Shown one piece after another: positions 9,100 through 18,322 of a stretch of 64,000 bases of DNA; position 1 is the stretch's first letter, and the number at the start of each line of letters is the position of its first letter. The notes beneath the pieces were generated by a model that was given only the letters and a program-made list of their open reading frames with translations, made no database searches and was not told where the DNA came from. The position numbers and the translations under genes were made by a program. The stretch covers positions 1,240,001-1,304,000 of the forward strand of contig NZ_CP109073.1 in the NCBI RefSeq assembly GCF_035917415.1, written 5' to 3'. Source of the stretch: Streptomyces sp. NBC_01803 (GTDB taxonomy: Bacteria > Actinomycetota > Actinomycetes > Streptomycetales > Streptomycetaceae).

Positions 9100-10992
9100 T
9101 CACAGCACGAAGCACGGGTCGAAGATCTCCGTGCGCGGCTCTGGCGCGAAGCCGCGTGCCATCCGCCACTGACGGTGCTGCTCCGACTCGGCGACGGCCT
9201 CCGCGAGGAGGTCGGCCTGCCGGGCACCGGTTACGCTGGGCCGCGGCGTGGCCTGGTAGCCACCGAAGTGGGCGACGGGGCTCCAGGAGGGACTGAGGGG
9301 CTCGATCGCCTCGTCGAGTCCCTCGTACTCGGCCGCCGCGTGGACGATGCGTCCGCCCACCACGGTCAGGACCGACTCGATGTGCGCGATGTCCTGCTCG
9401 GGCACGGTGAAGTAGTCGTCGGAGAGGATCGCGAGGTCCCCGAAGTAGCCCTCTTTGAGGATGCCCTTGACGCCTTCCTCGCCGGTCAGACGGGCCCCGC
9501 CTCGCGTGTACAACTCCAGGGCCGTCTCACGCGTGAGGCGGTTCTCCGCGGGGTAAAGGGCGAGGTCGCCAACGGTCCGCCCGGTGACGAGCCAGTGCAG
9601 CGCGACCCACGGGTTGTACGAGGACACCCGTGTGGCGTCGGTGCCCGCGCCGACGACGAGCCCCTTGGCGAGCATGCGCCGCACCGGAGGAGTGTGGGCC
9701 GCGGCCTGGGCACCGTAGCGGTCGACGAAGGCGCGCCCTTGGAAGGACATGCGGTTCTGCACGGACACCGCCCCACCGAGAGCCGCGATCCGGTCCAGGC
9801 TGGAGTCACTGACCGTCTCGGCGTGGTCGAACAGCCAGCGGTTCCCGGTCGGGAACAGCCCGTCGGCGGCGAGCTTCTCGAACACGTCGAGGTCGCGGCG
9901 GATCGTCTCGTCATAGGTGGCGTGCAGGCGGAAGCCCCAGCCGTTCTCCATGAGCAGGCGCACGGCCTTCTCGAACTCGACCTCGTAGCCCTGGGAGAGT
10001 TCAGGACGCGGCTCGGTGAAGTTCTCGAAGTCGGCCGCCGCCCAGGTGAGGTTCTCGCCCGCGCCGTTGAGGCGCAGCCACGCGTCACCGTCCTCGGGGC
10101 GGACCATCTCGATCCACCGTGTGAGGTCGGCGATCTCCTGACCACCTGTCTGCGGGAACAGATGGTAGGCGATCCTCAGCGTCAGCTCTCCCGCGCGGGC
10201 GAGCTCGGTCACGATCCCGTAGTTGTCCGGGAAGTTCTGGAAGCCGCCGGCCGCATCCACCGCGGAGGTCAGACCGAAGCGGTTCAGCTCCCGCAGAAAG
10301 TGCTTGGTGGAGACGCGCTGGTGGTGAGCGTCGAGCGACGGCGCCTTGGCCAGCGTCGAGTAGAGGATCAGCGCGCCCGGCGCCGCGAGCAGCACTCCGG
10401 TGGGACTGCCGTCCCGGCCCCGGACCATCTGGCCGCCGGGCGGGTCGGGGGTCTCCGCGGTGAATCCGGCGGCCTGGACAGCGGCCCGGTTCATCAGCGC
10501 GGACTGGTACAGGTGCAGGACGAAGACCGGCGTATCAGGGGCCGCCGCGTTGAGCTCGGCGACGGTCGGCATCCGCCGCTCGGCGAACTGGTCCGCCGTC
10601 CAGCCGCCGACCACCCGTATCCACTGCCCCTTTGGTGTGCGCCCGGCCTGCTCCTTGAGCATCGCGAGCCCCTGGCGCAGCGAGGGCACGCCGTCCCAGC
10701 GCAGCTCCAGGACGTAGTTGAGCCCACCCCGGATGACATGCAGATGCGAGTCGTTCAGACCGGGGATCACCCGCCGGCCCAGCGCGTCGACCACCTTCGT
10801 CGCCGGCCCCACCAGGCCGGCCACCGTGCGGTCGTCGCCCAAGGCGACGACCGCGCCACCGCGGACAGCGACGGCCCGCGCCTCGGGGCGCTCGGGATCG
10901 CCCGTGTACACCTTGGCGTTGCGGACGAGAAGCTCGGCGGGCTCGACAGAGCCTGACGCCGGGACCATACCCGCGACCGGCATGCTGGTCAC
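9100..10992 (-). CDS. Amidohydrolase family protein (YtcJ-like)
   Basis: This 630-residue metal-dependent amidohydrolase has an N-terminal beta-sandwich piece (LLVRNAKVYTGDPERPEAR), then VIPGLNDSHLHVIRGGLNY, where NDSHLH replaces the usual HxH. RLHATYDETIRRDLDVFEKL and WLFDHAETVSDSSLDRIAAL supply later His ligands, and VVGAGTDATRVSSYNPW the conserved Asp. This fits the amidohydrolase_3 (YtcJ/AepA-like) group, whose substrates are mostly unknown. GTG at 10992 is favoured because GGAGG lies eight bases upstream; a GTG at 11001 is almost on top of that site. The gene lies between DoxX and a transporter. Confidence 0.85.
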   Translation of the reverse strand: MTSMPVAGMVPASGSVEPAELLVRNAKVYTGDPERPEARAVAVRGGAVVALGDDRTVAGLVGPATKVVDALGRRVIPGLNDSHLHVIRGGLNYVLELRWDGVPSLRQGLAMLKEQAGRTPKGQWIRVVGGWTADQFAERRMPTVAELNAAAPDTPVFVLHLYQSALMNRAAVQAAGFTAETPDPPGGQMVRGRDGSPTGVLLAAPGALILYSTLAKAPSLDAHHQRVSTKHFLRELNRFGLTSAVDAAGGFQNFPDNYGIVTELARAGELTLRIAYHLFPQTGGQEIADLTRWIEMVRPEDGDAWLRLNGAGENLTWAAADFENFTEPRPELSQGYEVEFEKAVRLLMENGWGFRLHATYDETIRRDLDVFEKLAADGLFPTGNRWLFDHAETVSDSSLDRIAALGGAVSVQNRMSFQGRAFVDRYGAQAAAHTPPVRRMLAKGLVVGAGTDATRVSSYNPWVALHWLVTGRTVGDLALYPAENRLTRETALELYTRGGARLTGEEGVKGILKEGYFGDLAILSDDYFTVPEQDIAHIESVLTVVGGRIVHAAAEYEGLDEAIEPLSPSWSPVAHFGGYQATPRPSVTGARQADLLAEAVAESEQHRQWRMARGFAPEPRTEIFDPCFVL

Positions 10993-11194
10993 GTCGCTCA
11001 CCTCCGGTGAGATCGTGGGGCCGTCACAGGCGCCCCGGGTTTCTGGGCAATGACCTCACCGTAGGAGCCGGTGTGGCTCCCGGGTTTACCGAGAGTGCAC
11101 ACGGGTTGCTCACGGAAGCACACAGGAGAAGGCAGCCCCGCGAGCCACAGGCGTGCTCGCGGCCGGAACTCCGGCTGAGCCACCTCAGCGGGGG

Positions 11195-11692
11195 TCAGGA
11201 ACGGGCCGGCTCCGAACGGTGCAAGGCGGTGCGCGTGGCGAGACCGCCGCCGACGCCCAGGACAACGGCGAAAGCCAGCCACCATCCGCTCCAGGGCAGC
11301 AAACCCAGGACAGCGTCGACCGACCAGGCGCCGGGGCCGGTCGACGACAGGGCAGCGGCGGCGACGATCAAGAAGAGGGGGTACTCGTAGCCGTCGTTCT
11401 GGACCCACGGCCCGTGCGACCACTTCACGGTCAGAGCTACCGTCATCACACCGATCGCGCCCGCGGCGGCGAGCGGCGTGAGCGCGCCCGCGGCCAGCAG
11501 CGCACCGGAACCGATCTGCGTCGCTCCCGCGGCAACCGCGGTCAGCACTCCACCGCGGAAACCGTCGTGCCGGAACTCCTCGGTGCCGCCCGCGAGTCCC
11601 TTGCCGCCGAGATGAAAACTCACCTTCTGCACTCCGTGTGCTGCCAGCAGCAGTCCGGTCACGGCCCTCAGAATCAGAAGACCGAGTTCCAT
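11195..11692 (-). CDS. DoxX family membrane protein
   Basis: This is a 165-residue membrane protein with four predicted helices: LGLLILRAVTGLLLAAHGVQ (1), GGVLTAVAAGATQIGSGALL (2), ALTPLAAAGAIGVMTVALTV (3) and the C-terminal LLPWSGWWLAFAVVLGVGGG (4). The RAVTGLLLAAHGVQK start and KWSHGPWVQNDGYEYPLFLI loop are typical of DoxX/DoxD family proteins, linked in some bacteria to redox stress or quinone metabolism. AAGGAG precedes the ATG. It may share transcription with the amidohydrolase about 200 bases downstream, but that gap could also hold a promoter. Confidence 0.85.
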   Translation of the reverse strand: MELGLLILRAVTGLLLAAHGVQKVSFHLGGKGLAGGTEEFRHDGFRGGVLTAVAAGATQIGSGALLAAGALTPLAAAGAIGVMTVALTVKWSHGPWVQNDGYEYPLFLIVAAAALSSTGPGAWSVDAVLGLLPWSGWWLAFAVVLGVGGGLATRTALHRSEPARS

Positions 11693-11796
11693 GGGTTGCT
11701 CCTTGTGTTGACGCCGGGAGGCCCCACGATAGGAAGCGGAGGGGGACGGCCACTTGCCCGAGCGTGTCCGACGCTGTCCTCAACAGGCACACCCCA

Positions 11797-13437
11797 TCAG
11801 GTCAGAGCGTCGAATGCGTGGGTGACCTTGGGCACCGTGCCCTCCGCGAGCCAGGCTCGGGCCGCCTCCTCAGCGGCACGGTCATCAGCGGTGAGTCGCT
11901 GGTGATGCTGGGCGAGGTGTCCGGACCAGGTGGCTACGAGGTAGTGCTCGACGAACAGTTCCGGGTCGTCGCCGTCCCTGTAGAGGCCCCACGTGATGGC
12001 TCCGGTGCGGCGGCGCGCGCGTGCGACGGGTCGCATGGCAGCGAGGAAGTGGCCGGTTCGCACCTCGGGCACCCGGTAGGCGACGGTGATCAGAACCGGC
12101 CCGGCGTCGGGGCCGGGGGCGGACCTCACGGATGGCTCCGGCCAGTGGTCCGACACGGTGGGGTCCGAGTCGCCGACCGGCAGGGGCAGAGCGCGCACGG
12201 ACAGCCCCCCGGCCAGCAGGACGGCCGCGGCAGTGCTCAGCGCGAGGGAAAGTCCGAGACGGTCGGCGAGCAAGCCCCACAGGGGGGCGGACAGGGCCAT
12301 GCCACCCTGGAAGACCATCAGTTGTACGGCGAGGGCGCGAGCCCTCACCCACCCGGGCAGGCGTGTCTGCAGCGCCGCGCTGAGCACGGAGAGCACCGAT
12401 ATCCAGGCGAAGCCGGCCGCGGGCAGAAGAGCCGTCACCAGCCACGACACGCTGGACAGGGCAAGGACCGCGAGGACGGCCGCGCACACGACGGCGGCGA
12501 TCAAGAGGAGAGCATTCGCTCCCCACGCGCGGCGCAGCCACGGCAGCAGGAAGGCACCAGCCACGGCTCCCAGCCCCACCGAGCCGAGCAGTAGTCCGTA
12601 TCCGGAGGCGCCCAGGGCGAGCCGCTGTTCCGCGACGAGCGGCAACAGAACCCACAACGCCGATGCCGCTGGGACGAAAAGAAGGGTACGCAGGAGGACG
12701 CGTCGGATGTCCGGCGTGTAGCGGACGTAGCGACGCCCGGCTTCCACCGCGGCGAGGATGCCTTCCCGGCTCGCGTCGCTACGACCGCGGTGCGGGGCGC
12801 GCCAGGCCGTGAGCACAGCGGCGGTTCCCAGGTAGGAGACCGCGTTGAAGGCGAACACCCATCCGGTACCGGCAGCGGCCACGACGAAGCCGCCGAGCGC
12901 TGGGCCGACCGCACGGGCCAGGTTCATGCTCACGGAACCGAGCGCGGCGGCCTGCGCCAGCGAGGCCCGGTCGACCAGGTCGGGCTGGATGGCCTGCCAG
13001 GCCGGCCCCATCAACGCCGAGCCGCCTCCGATGATGAAGAGCAGCGCGAGCAGCAGTCCGGATCCGAGCAATCCGGTGAAGGCCGTCACGGCGAGAGCCG
13101 CCGAGGCCGCGACCATCGCGTACTGGGCGGCTATGAGAAGTCTTCTGCGGTCGAAGCGGTCCGCGAGGACGCCCGAAGGGAGCGCGAGCAGCAGCAGCGG
13201 AAGGCTCACCGCCGTCTGTACCAGCGCGAGCACCGCACCCGATTGGCCGATCAGCTCCCACTGGGCACCGACCGTCATCATCCAGGTGCCGGTGTTGGAG
13301 ACGAACTGCGCGATCCACAACGCCCGGAAAACGGGCACGGCGAAGGGTCGCCATGCCTCACGAAATCCGGGTGCCGCTGGTGCGATGCCCGACTGGCGGG
13401 CAGCCACTCGTTCCGGCCCGAACTCCGCGTTCCCCAC
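11797..13437 (-). CDS. MFS transporter, MFS_3 (EntS-like) family with C-terminal extra domain
   Basis: The protein has 546 residues. Residues about 25-410 hold some 11-12 membrane helices, with the loop GVLADRFDRRRLLIAAQ between helices 2 and 3 marking the major facilitator superfamily. FRALWIAQFVSNTGTWMMTV at the start is typical of the MFS_3/transmembrane secretion effector group. The last ~100 residues (VLITVAYRVPEVRTGHFLAA, then GAITWGLYRDGDDPELFVEH) form a soluble ABM-like domain that accompanies this group. The start is GTG with GAGAGGA upstream. Export of a small molecule is likely; the substrate is unknown. Confidence 0.88.
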   Translation of the reverse strand: MGNAEFGPERVAARQSGIAPAAPGFREAWRPFAVPVFRALWIAQFVSNTGTWMMTVGAQWELIGQSGAVLALVQTAVSLPLLLLALPSGVLADRFDRRRLLIAAQYAMVAASAALAVTAFTGLLGSGLLLALLFIIGGGSALMGPAWQAIQPDLVDRASLAQAAALGSVSMNLARAVGPALGGFVVAAAGTGWVFAFNAVSYLGTAAVLTAWRAPHRGRSDASREGILAAVEAGRRYVRYTPDIRRVLLRTLLFVPAASALWVLLPLVAEQRLALGASGYGLLLGSVGLGAVAGAFLLPWLRRAWGANALLLIAAVVCAAVLAVLALSSVSWLVTALLPAAGFAWISVLSVLSAALQTRLPGWVRARALAVQLMVFQGGMALSAPLWGLLADRLGLSLALSTAAAVLLAGGLSVRALPLPVGDSDPTVSDHWPEPSVRSAPGPDAGPVLITVAYRVPEVRTGHFLAAMRPVARARRRTGAITWGLYRDGDDPELFVEHYLVATWSGHLAQHHQRLTADDRAAEEAARAWLAEGTVPKVTHAFDALT

Positions 13438-13507
13438 TTCCGGTCCTCTCTCCGGTCGGGGGCTCCGGCGTGCCCGGAGCCCCGCTGCACCCGCGACCGC
13501 CCGGTGG

Positions 13508-14176
13508 TCAGCCGGCCGCGTTGGCGCCGATGAAGTGCTTGGCGTAGACGACCCCGAGGCCGTAGGCGCCCGCGTGGGCCTTGACGATGTCCATCACACC
13601 GTTGTAGGTCTCGCCGCGCGCCCAGTCCCGCTGAAGCTCCAGCAGGACCTGGACCCAGGTGACAGGTACGGCCCCGGCGCGGATCATCCGCTCCAGGGCG
13701 TGCTCGTGAGCCTGCGGGGTGACGCCGCCGGACGCGTCGGCCACGACGTACATCTCGTAGCCCTGGCTCAGCGCCGACAGGACCGGCAGGACGAGGCAGA
13801 CCTCGGTCCACAGGCCGGATATGACGATCTTCTTGCGGCCGGTGGCGCGAACCGCGTCGACCAGGTTCTCGTCCTCCCACGCGTTCATCGAGGTGCGGTC
13901 GATGAGCTTGTGATCGGGGAAGACATCGACGAGCTGGGGCAGCGCCGGGCCGGAGAAGGACTCGGCGGCCACCGTCGTGATCACGGCCGGCACGTCGAAG
14001 AGCTTGGCGGCCTTCGCCAGGCCCACCGTGTTGTTGATGATCGCGCCGCGGTCGCCGCTGCCCGTGCCGAAGAACATCTGCGGCTGGTGGTCGACGAACA
14101 GCATCATCGCGTTGTCGGGCGTGAGCAGATCCGGGCTCGGCGCGGCGGAGACGTTGTCGAGATCGAACTCAGGCAT
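13508..14176 (-). CDS. Isochorismatase-family cysteine hydrolase (YcaC-like)
   Basis: This 222-residue protein has the isochorismatase-like fold. MMLFVDHQPQMFFG contains the catalytic Asp, MNAWEDENLVDAVRATGRKK leads into the Lys strand, and IVISGLWTEVCLVLPVLSAL carries the nucleophilic Cys. The wording of the C-C region (TEVCLVLPVLSAL.GY) is that of the YcaC group, octameric hydrolases of unknown physiological substrate. AAGGAAG precedes the ATG. An AT-rich TATAAA on the minus strand (14194-14199) suggests a promoter of its own even though the esterase gene lies just upstream in the same direction. Confidence 0.88.
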   Translation of the reverse strand: MPEFDLDNVSAAPSPDLLTPDNAMMLFVDHQPQMFFGTGSGDRGAIINNTVGLAKAAKLFDVPAVITTVAAESFSGPALPQLVDVFPDHKLIDRTSMNAWEDENLVDAVRATGRKKIVISGLWTEVCLVLPVLSALSQGYEMYVVADASGGVTPQAHEHALERMIRAGAVPVTWVQVLLELQRDWARGETYNGVMDIVKAHAGAYGLGVVYAKHFIGANAAG

Positions 14177-14269
14177 GACTGACTTCCTTAACTTTTATAC
14201 CGTTTTGTGTCGTTGAGGGAGGACGGAGCGGCCGGTACCGAACACCGGCCGCACGCCGGCGGGCGGTGC

Positions 14270-15241
14270 TCAGACGCCGTGGAGAGCCTTGCGGAGCGTG
14301 TCCACGGCCAGCGTGATGGCGACCTCCGCGCCCTTGGTGCCGCGCAGCGCGTTGAGCATCACGAAGTCGTGGATGACGCCCTGGACCCGGATCGCGGTGA
14401 CCGGAACCCCGGCCTCGCGGAGTTTGTCCGCGTACGCCTCGCCCTCGTCGCGCAGCACGTCGGCCTCAGCGGTGATGACCAGGGCCGGCGGCAGGCCGGC
14501 GAGCTGCTCGGTGGTGGCCCGCAACGGGGACGCGGTGATCTGCGCGCGGTCGGCCTCGGCGGTCGTGTACTGGTCCCAGAACCACTTCATCGCCTCCCGG
14601 CGCAGGAAGTAGCCCTCGGCGAACTGGTGGTACGACGGCGTGTCGAACGCCGCGTCGGTCACGGGATAGAAGAGCACCTGCGCGGCGAGCGCGACATCGC
14701 CGCGGTCCTTGGCCATCAGAGTCAGCGCGGCCGACATGTTGCCGCCGACCGAGTCACCGGCCACCGCGATACGGGTCGGGTCGAGGTCGTTCGCGGCGCC
14801 CTCGCGCACGACCCACTGGGCCACGATGTAGTTCTGCTCGATAGCGACCGGGTAGCGGGCCTCGGGCGACCGGTCGTACTCGGGGAAAACGACCGCCGCG
14901 CGGGCACCCACGGCCAGCTCCCGCACCAGACGGTCGTGCGTGTGCGCGTTACCGAACACCCAGCCGGCGCCGTGGATGTAGACGATGACGGGCAGCAGCC
15001 CCTCGTGTCCCGCCGGACGCACGACGCGCGCTCGGACGGAGCCCGTCGGACCACCCTCGACCGTCACCCACTCCTCGTCCACCTCCGGCTTCGCGACCGC
15101 ACCGGACTGGACCTCGTCCACCGCCTTGCGCCCGTCCTCCACCGGAATCTCGTACAGAAACGGCGGCTCAGCCGTCGCCGCGGCGAACCCCGCCGCGTCC
15201 ACCTCCAGAACCGGCCCGATCCTGCTCTGCGCGTCTGACAT
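14270..15241 (-). CDS. Alpha/beta-hydrolase of the hormone-sensitive-lipase family
   Basis: This is a 323-residue esterase. VIVYIHGAGWVFGNAHTHDR (HGAGW at 90-94) is the oxyanion motif, with Ala where HSL enzymes usually have Gly (HGGGW). IAVAGDSVGGNMS carries the nucleophile Ser164, VITAEADVLRDEGEAYA the acid, and VQGVIHDFVMLN the His. The ATG at 15241 follows GAGGAAAGG; the frame is open for another 980 codons upstream but that is the shadow of the molybdopterin gene. Co-orientation with the isochorismatase hydrolase suggests joint action on an ester or amide, which is inference. Confidence 0.88.
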   Translation of the reverse strand: MSDAQSRIGPVLEVDAAGFAAATAEPPFLYEIPVEDGRKAVDEVQSGAVAKPEVDEEWVTVEGGPTGSVRARVVRPAGHEGLLPVIVYIHGAGWVFGNAHTHDRLVRELAVGARAAVVFPEYDRSPEARYPVAIEQNYIVAQWVVREGAANDLDPTRIAVAGDSVGGNMSAALTLMAKDRGDVALAAQVLFYPVTDAAFDTPSYHQFAEGYFLRREAMKWFWDQYTTAEADRAQITASPLRATTEQLAGLPPALVITAEADVLRDEGEAYADKLREAGVPVTAIRVQGVIHDFVMLNALRGTKGAEVAITLAVDTLRKALHGV

Positions 15242-15741
15242 CACGGACTGCCTTTCCTCGTACGGGGCCCGGTACCGGGAGTCGGGCCCAACGTAGGAGT
15301 CGGCGGAATCGAGAAGTTTGCCCTGTGTGCACAACGCATGCCCGCCAGGGCACGGAGGACGTCGTGGCAGGCGGCGGGACCACCGCAGGTGATCGACGGG
15401 ATCGAGGGGATCGCGCACCGGGTACGCTCTGCTCGTCGGATGGCCGCACCACGACGCGGGACGGTGGAACGAGACCGCCTCCTGGCACGGCTTTGCCCAC
15501 ACCGACCCCACTCTGTCCGGCGACCCCGACCTTGTCGCTTTGGACGTTCTCCACCATGGCGCACCCCCGCGCCGACCCTCGGTGACGGCCGCGCGGTCGT
15601 GGCTCTGTGCGAGGCTGCCGGCGCCAACGGAAACCGTCCCCCCGCGGACCCGGATCGGTCCGGGTCCGCGCGTCCCGGAACCGCGACGGCGGGGAGACCC
15701 CCACGCTTCGCGCTTCCGCTCGCCCCCCGCCCGGCTCCGGC
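15242..15741. other. Intergenic region between esterase and molybdopterin oxidoreductase
   Basis: About 500 bases without a supported gene. It contains a strong hairpin (15643-15670) near the oxidoreductase end and presumably the esterase promoter on the other side. A Trp/His-rich frame on the plus strand around 15417-15590 looks protein-like but has no start or known motif. Confidence 0.5.
15643..15670 (-). terminator. Hairpin terminator of the molybdopterin oxidoreductase gene
   Basis: CGCGGACCCGGA (15643-15654) and TCCGGGTCCGCG (15659-15670) are perfect 12-base arms around a TCGG loop, about 70 bases after the oxidoreductase stop on the minus strand. The position fits an intrinsic terminator. 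Confidence 0.6.
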
Positions 15742-18228
15742 TCAGCTCAGCGGTTCCACCCGCGCCGGGACGTGCTTGTGCCAGGGCGTCCAGAAGAAGG
15801 GGTCGCGGCGGTGGGACGCGGTGAGCTCGTTGGGAGCGACGCCCGTCCGGCGTCGTTCGCCGTCCTCGCCGGGGTGGTCGAGGCCGAGGCCGTTGGGGAT
15901 GGTGATGTGGCCGGACCGGAGCGTGTCGGTGACCTCCACGACCGCCTCCGCCGAGCCGGTCTCCGTCACCACGAGGACCCGCGCGCCCGTCCGCACGGCC
16001 AGGCGTTCCGCGTCCTCCGGGCTCATTCGCAACGCCCCCTGCGCGTCGCGGCGGCGCCACGCCGGATCCCGCATGATCGTGTTCGCCGTGAACGCCCGGC
16101 GCTCGCCCGCCGCCAGGATGAACGGGTACTCCTCGCTCGTCCAGTCGCTGCGGGCGTCCACCAGGCCACGCATCTCGTCGAGGAGCATGGGGATCTCCGC
16201 GTGGATGCGGCGATCGGGGTACCGCACGTAGTTCCAGGCGTCGGAGAAGTCGTCCACGGTGAACTCGACACCGGAGGGACTGTTCATGATCGCGTCGAAC
16301 AGCTTGCCGCCCAGCTCGTGATCCGCGCCCGTGAAGCCCGCCCGCCGGACGGCCTCCGGCTGGGCGATCGCGGCGAGATGGCTGATCCCCCACAGCACCG
16401 TCGCCGCACCGGCCCCCGGCGGCAGCGTCGGGCCCAGCGCCTCGTACAGCAAGTGGGGGAAGAGCGGGCGCAGTTCGGGCCGAGCGACGAGCATGGTGAA
16501 GAACAGCAGGGTGAACGTGTTCGGTCCGCCGTCCACGGCCTTGCGCAGCGCCGCCACTGACTCGTCGTCCACCAGGCGGAGTTCGCGCACGACGTCCGCG
16601 ATGATGTCGGCCTCGGGCCGGGTGCCGGGCAGCGGTTCGAGCACGGGCTGCCGGAGTTGGAAGGTGTTGCGCGGGAATTCCAGGTTGAAGAACGACGCCT
16701 CGTACTTCTCGAACTGGCTGCTGGCGGGCAGCACATAGTCGGCGCACCGCGCGGTCTCGGTGAACGCCACATCGATGACCACGCTCAGCTCCAGCTTGGC
16801 CATCGCTTCCCGGAAGCGGGGTGAATCCGCCACCGAGTGCGCCGGGTTGCCCGCGTTGATCCACATCGCGCGGATGCGGTCCGGGTGATCGGACAGCACC
16901 TCGTCCGCGATGGCGCTGGGCGGGAAGATGCCGCTGGCCAGCGGCGCGTTGGTGGCCGGCGTGTGTGTCGGGCCGTCCGTCCGCATGAGCGAGGCCGCGA
17001 GGGTGTCGGCCATTCTGGGCGCGACCGTCCCGTACGAGGCGGACAGCACCGCCCCGGCCAGGCGGTCCGCGACCACGCGCCACCGCCGCCGGGTGGCCAT
17101 CCGGGGCAGCAGCGCCAGCAGGGGCCGCGCGGTCAGCCTCATGGCCGCCAGCGTGATCCGTTCCCGGAGCGTCGGCTCGGGCGGCAGCGGGTGGGCGCTG
17201 GACGGGTACCAGGAGCCCAAGACCGGGAACATCCAGGAGTGCACATGCATCCCGCCCGGCTTGGCGAAGTTCCCGGTGAGGATCCACAGGAGCTTGCTCA
17301 GGTAGGACGTCAGCGTGCTGTTGGGCGACTGTTCGAGCCCGAGGTACTCCAGGGTGGACACGCTGGAGGCGCGCGCGATGCGGCGGGTCGCGGCCCGGAT
17401 CAACTCCTCGTCCACATCGCAGCGCTGGGCGTAGTCCGCGACCGGCACGTCGCCGAGCGCGGCCAGCACGGCGGGCGCGCCCGTGGTGTGCTCGGCCAGC
17501 CAGGCGTGGTTCACCAGGTCCTCCTGGACCAGGACGCCGAGCATGGCGGTCAGGCACCAGGCGTCGGTGCCGGGCTTGACCCGGAGGTGGAAGTCGGCCA
17601 GCTCCGCGGTCTCGGTGACGCGCGGGTCGAGCACGATCATCGAGCGCGCCGGGTCGGCGGCGATGCGGCGGAGGGTCGTCCGGGCGTGGACGAAGCTGTG
17701 GGACTGCCACGGGTTCTTGCCGAGGAACACCGCGACCTCGGTGTTCTCGAAGTCGCCCTTGGTGTGCCCGCCGAAAAGCTGTTCGTCGACCCACGCCTCG
17801 CCGGTCTTCTCCTGGGCCAGCGCGTTGGAGGTGAGCCCGCCGCCGAGCGCGGTGAGCAACGACCGGTCGTAGGCGGCGGGGAGGTGATTGCCCTGGCCGC
17901 CGCCGTACTGGAGGATCGTGTGCCCGCCATGGGTGTCGCGGACGCCGGCCAGTCTCGCGGCGATCTCGCGGATGGCGGTGTCCCAGTCGATCTCGTCGTA
18001 CCGCCCGTCCGGGCGTCGGCGCATCGGGGAGCTGATCCGGTGCCGGCCGTTCTGATAGTGGTCGAGGCGCAGCGCCTTCTCGCAGGTGTAGCCGCCCGAG
18101 TTGGGGTGCGCCTTGTCGCCCCGGATCCGGGCGAAGCGGCGGCCTTCGAGCGTGATCTCGATGCCGCAGTTGCACTCGCAGAGGATGCACGCGTTCTTGC
18201 GTGCGGTGGTCGTCGTCGCGCGGTCCAT
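15742..18228 (-). CDS. Molybdopterin-dependent oxidoreductase (formate dehydrogenase / nitrate reductase-like)
   Basis: This is an 828-residue enzyme of the Mo-bis-MGD (DMSO reductase) superfamily. The N-terminus binds a 4Fe-4S cluster through Cys14, Cys17, Cys21 and Cys49 (CILCECNC, then GGYTCEKAL). The molybdopterin domain follows (LQYGGGQGNHLPAAYDRSLL; VAVFLGKNPWQSHSF), and the C-terminal dinucleotide-binding domain contains MSPEDAERLAVRTGARVLVV. ATG 18228 is chosen because the Cys motif follows at once and GGAAGGGA is upstream. No Tat signal is seen, so it is cytoplasmic. No FeS or membrane partner subunit lies beside it. Its electron donor and substrate remain open. Confidence 0.88.
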   Translation of the reverse strand: MDRATTTTARKNACILCECNCGIEITLEGRRFARIRGDKAHPNSGGYTCEKALRLDHYQNGRHRISSPMRRRPDGRYDEIDWDTAIREIAARLAGVRDTHGGHTILQYGGGQGNHLPAAYDRSLLTALGGGLTSNALAQEKTGEAWVDEQLFGGHTKGDFENTEVAVFLGKNPWQSHSFVHARTTLRRIAADPARSMIVLDPRVTETAELADFHLRVKPGTDAWCLTAMLGVLVQEDLVNHAWLAEHTTGAPAVLAALGDVPVADYAQRCDVDEELIRAATRRIARASSVSTLEYLGLEQSPNSTLTSYLSKLLWILTGNFAKPGGMHVHSWMFPVLGSWYPSSAHPLPPEPTLRERITLAAMRLTARPLLALLPRMATRRRWRVVADRLAGAVLSASYGTVAPRMADTLAASLMRTDGPTHTPATNAPLASGIFPPSAIADEVLSDHPDRIRAMWINAGNPAHSVADSPRFREAMAKLELSVVIDVAFTETARCADYVLPASSQFEKYEASFFNLEFPRNTFQLRQPVLEPLPGTRPEADIIADVVRELRLVDDESVAALRKAVDGGPNTFTLLFFTMLVARPELRPLFPHLLYEALGPTLPPGAGAATVLWGISHLAAIAQPEAVRRAGFTGADHELGGKLFDAIMNSPSGVEFTVDDFSDAWNYVRYPDRRIHAEIPMLLDEMRGLVDARSDWTSEEYPFILAAGERRAFTANTIMRDPAWRRRDAQGALRMSPEDAERLAVRTGARVLVVTETGSAEAVVEVTDTLRSGHITIPNGLGLDHPGEDGERRRTGVAPNELTASHRRDPFFWTPWHKHVPARVEPLS

Positions 18229-18322
18229 CCCTGAACCGTCCCTTCCGGCAGGGTGATTATGACGATCGGCATAGAACTTGCCGAGGCACCAGCTTGCGGC
18301 TCGCCGGAGAGGGGGGCAACCC

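Noticed and set aside
9049..10956. Plus-strand 635-residue frame opposite the amidohydrolase
   Set aside because: High-GC antisense shadow; the minus strand carries the recognisable amidohydrolase motifs.
15417..15590. Protein-like Trp/His-rich frame in the spacer
   Set aside because: No start codon, no family match, and flanked by skewed-composition sequence.
14270..18190. A 1306-residue open frame across esterase and oxidoreductase
   Set aside because: Only the last 323 residues match a family; the rest is the shadow of the oxidoreductase in another frame.
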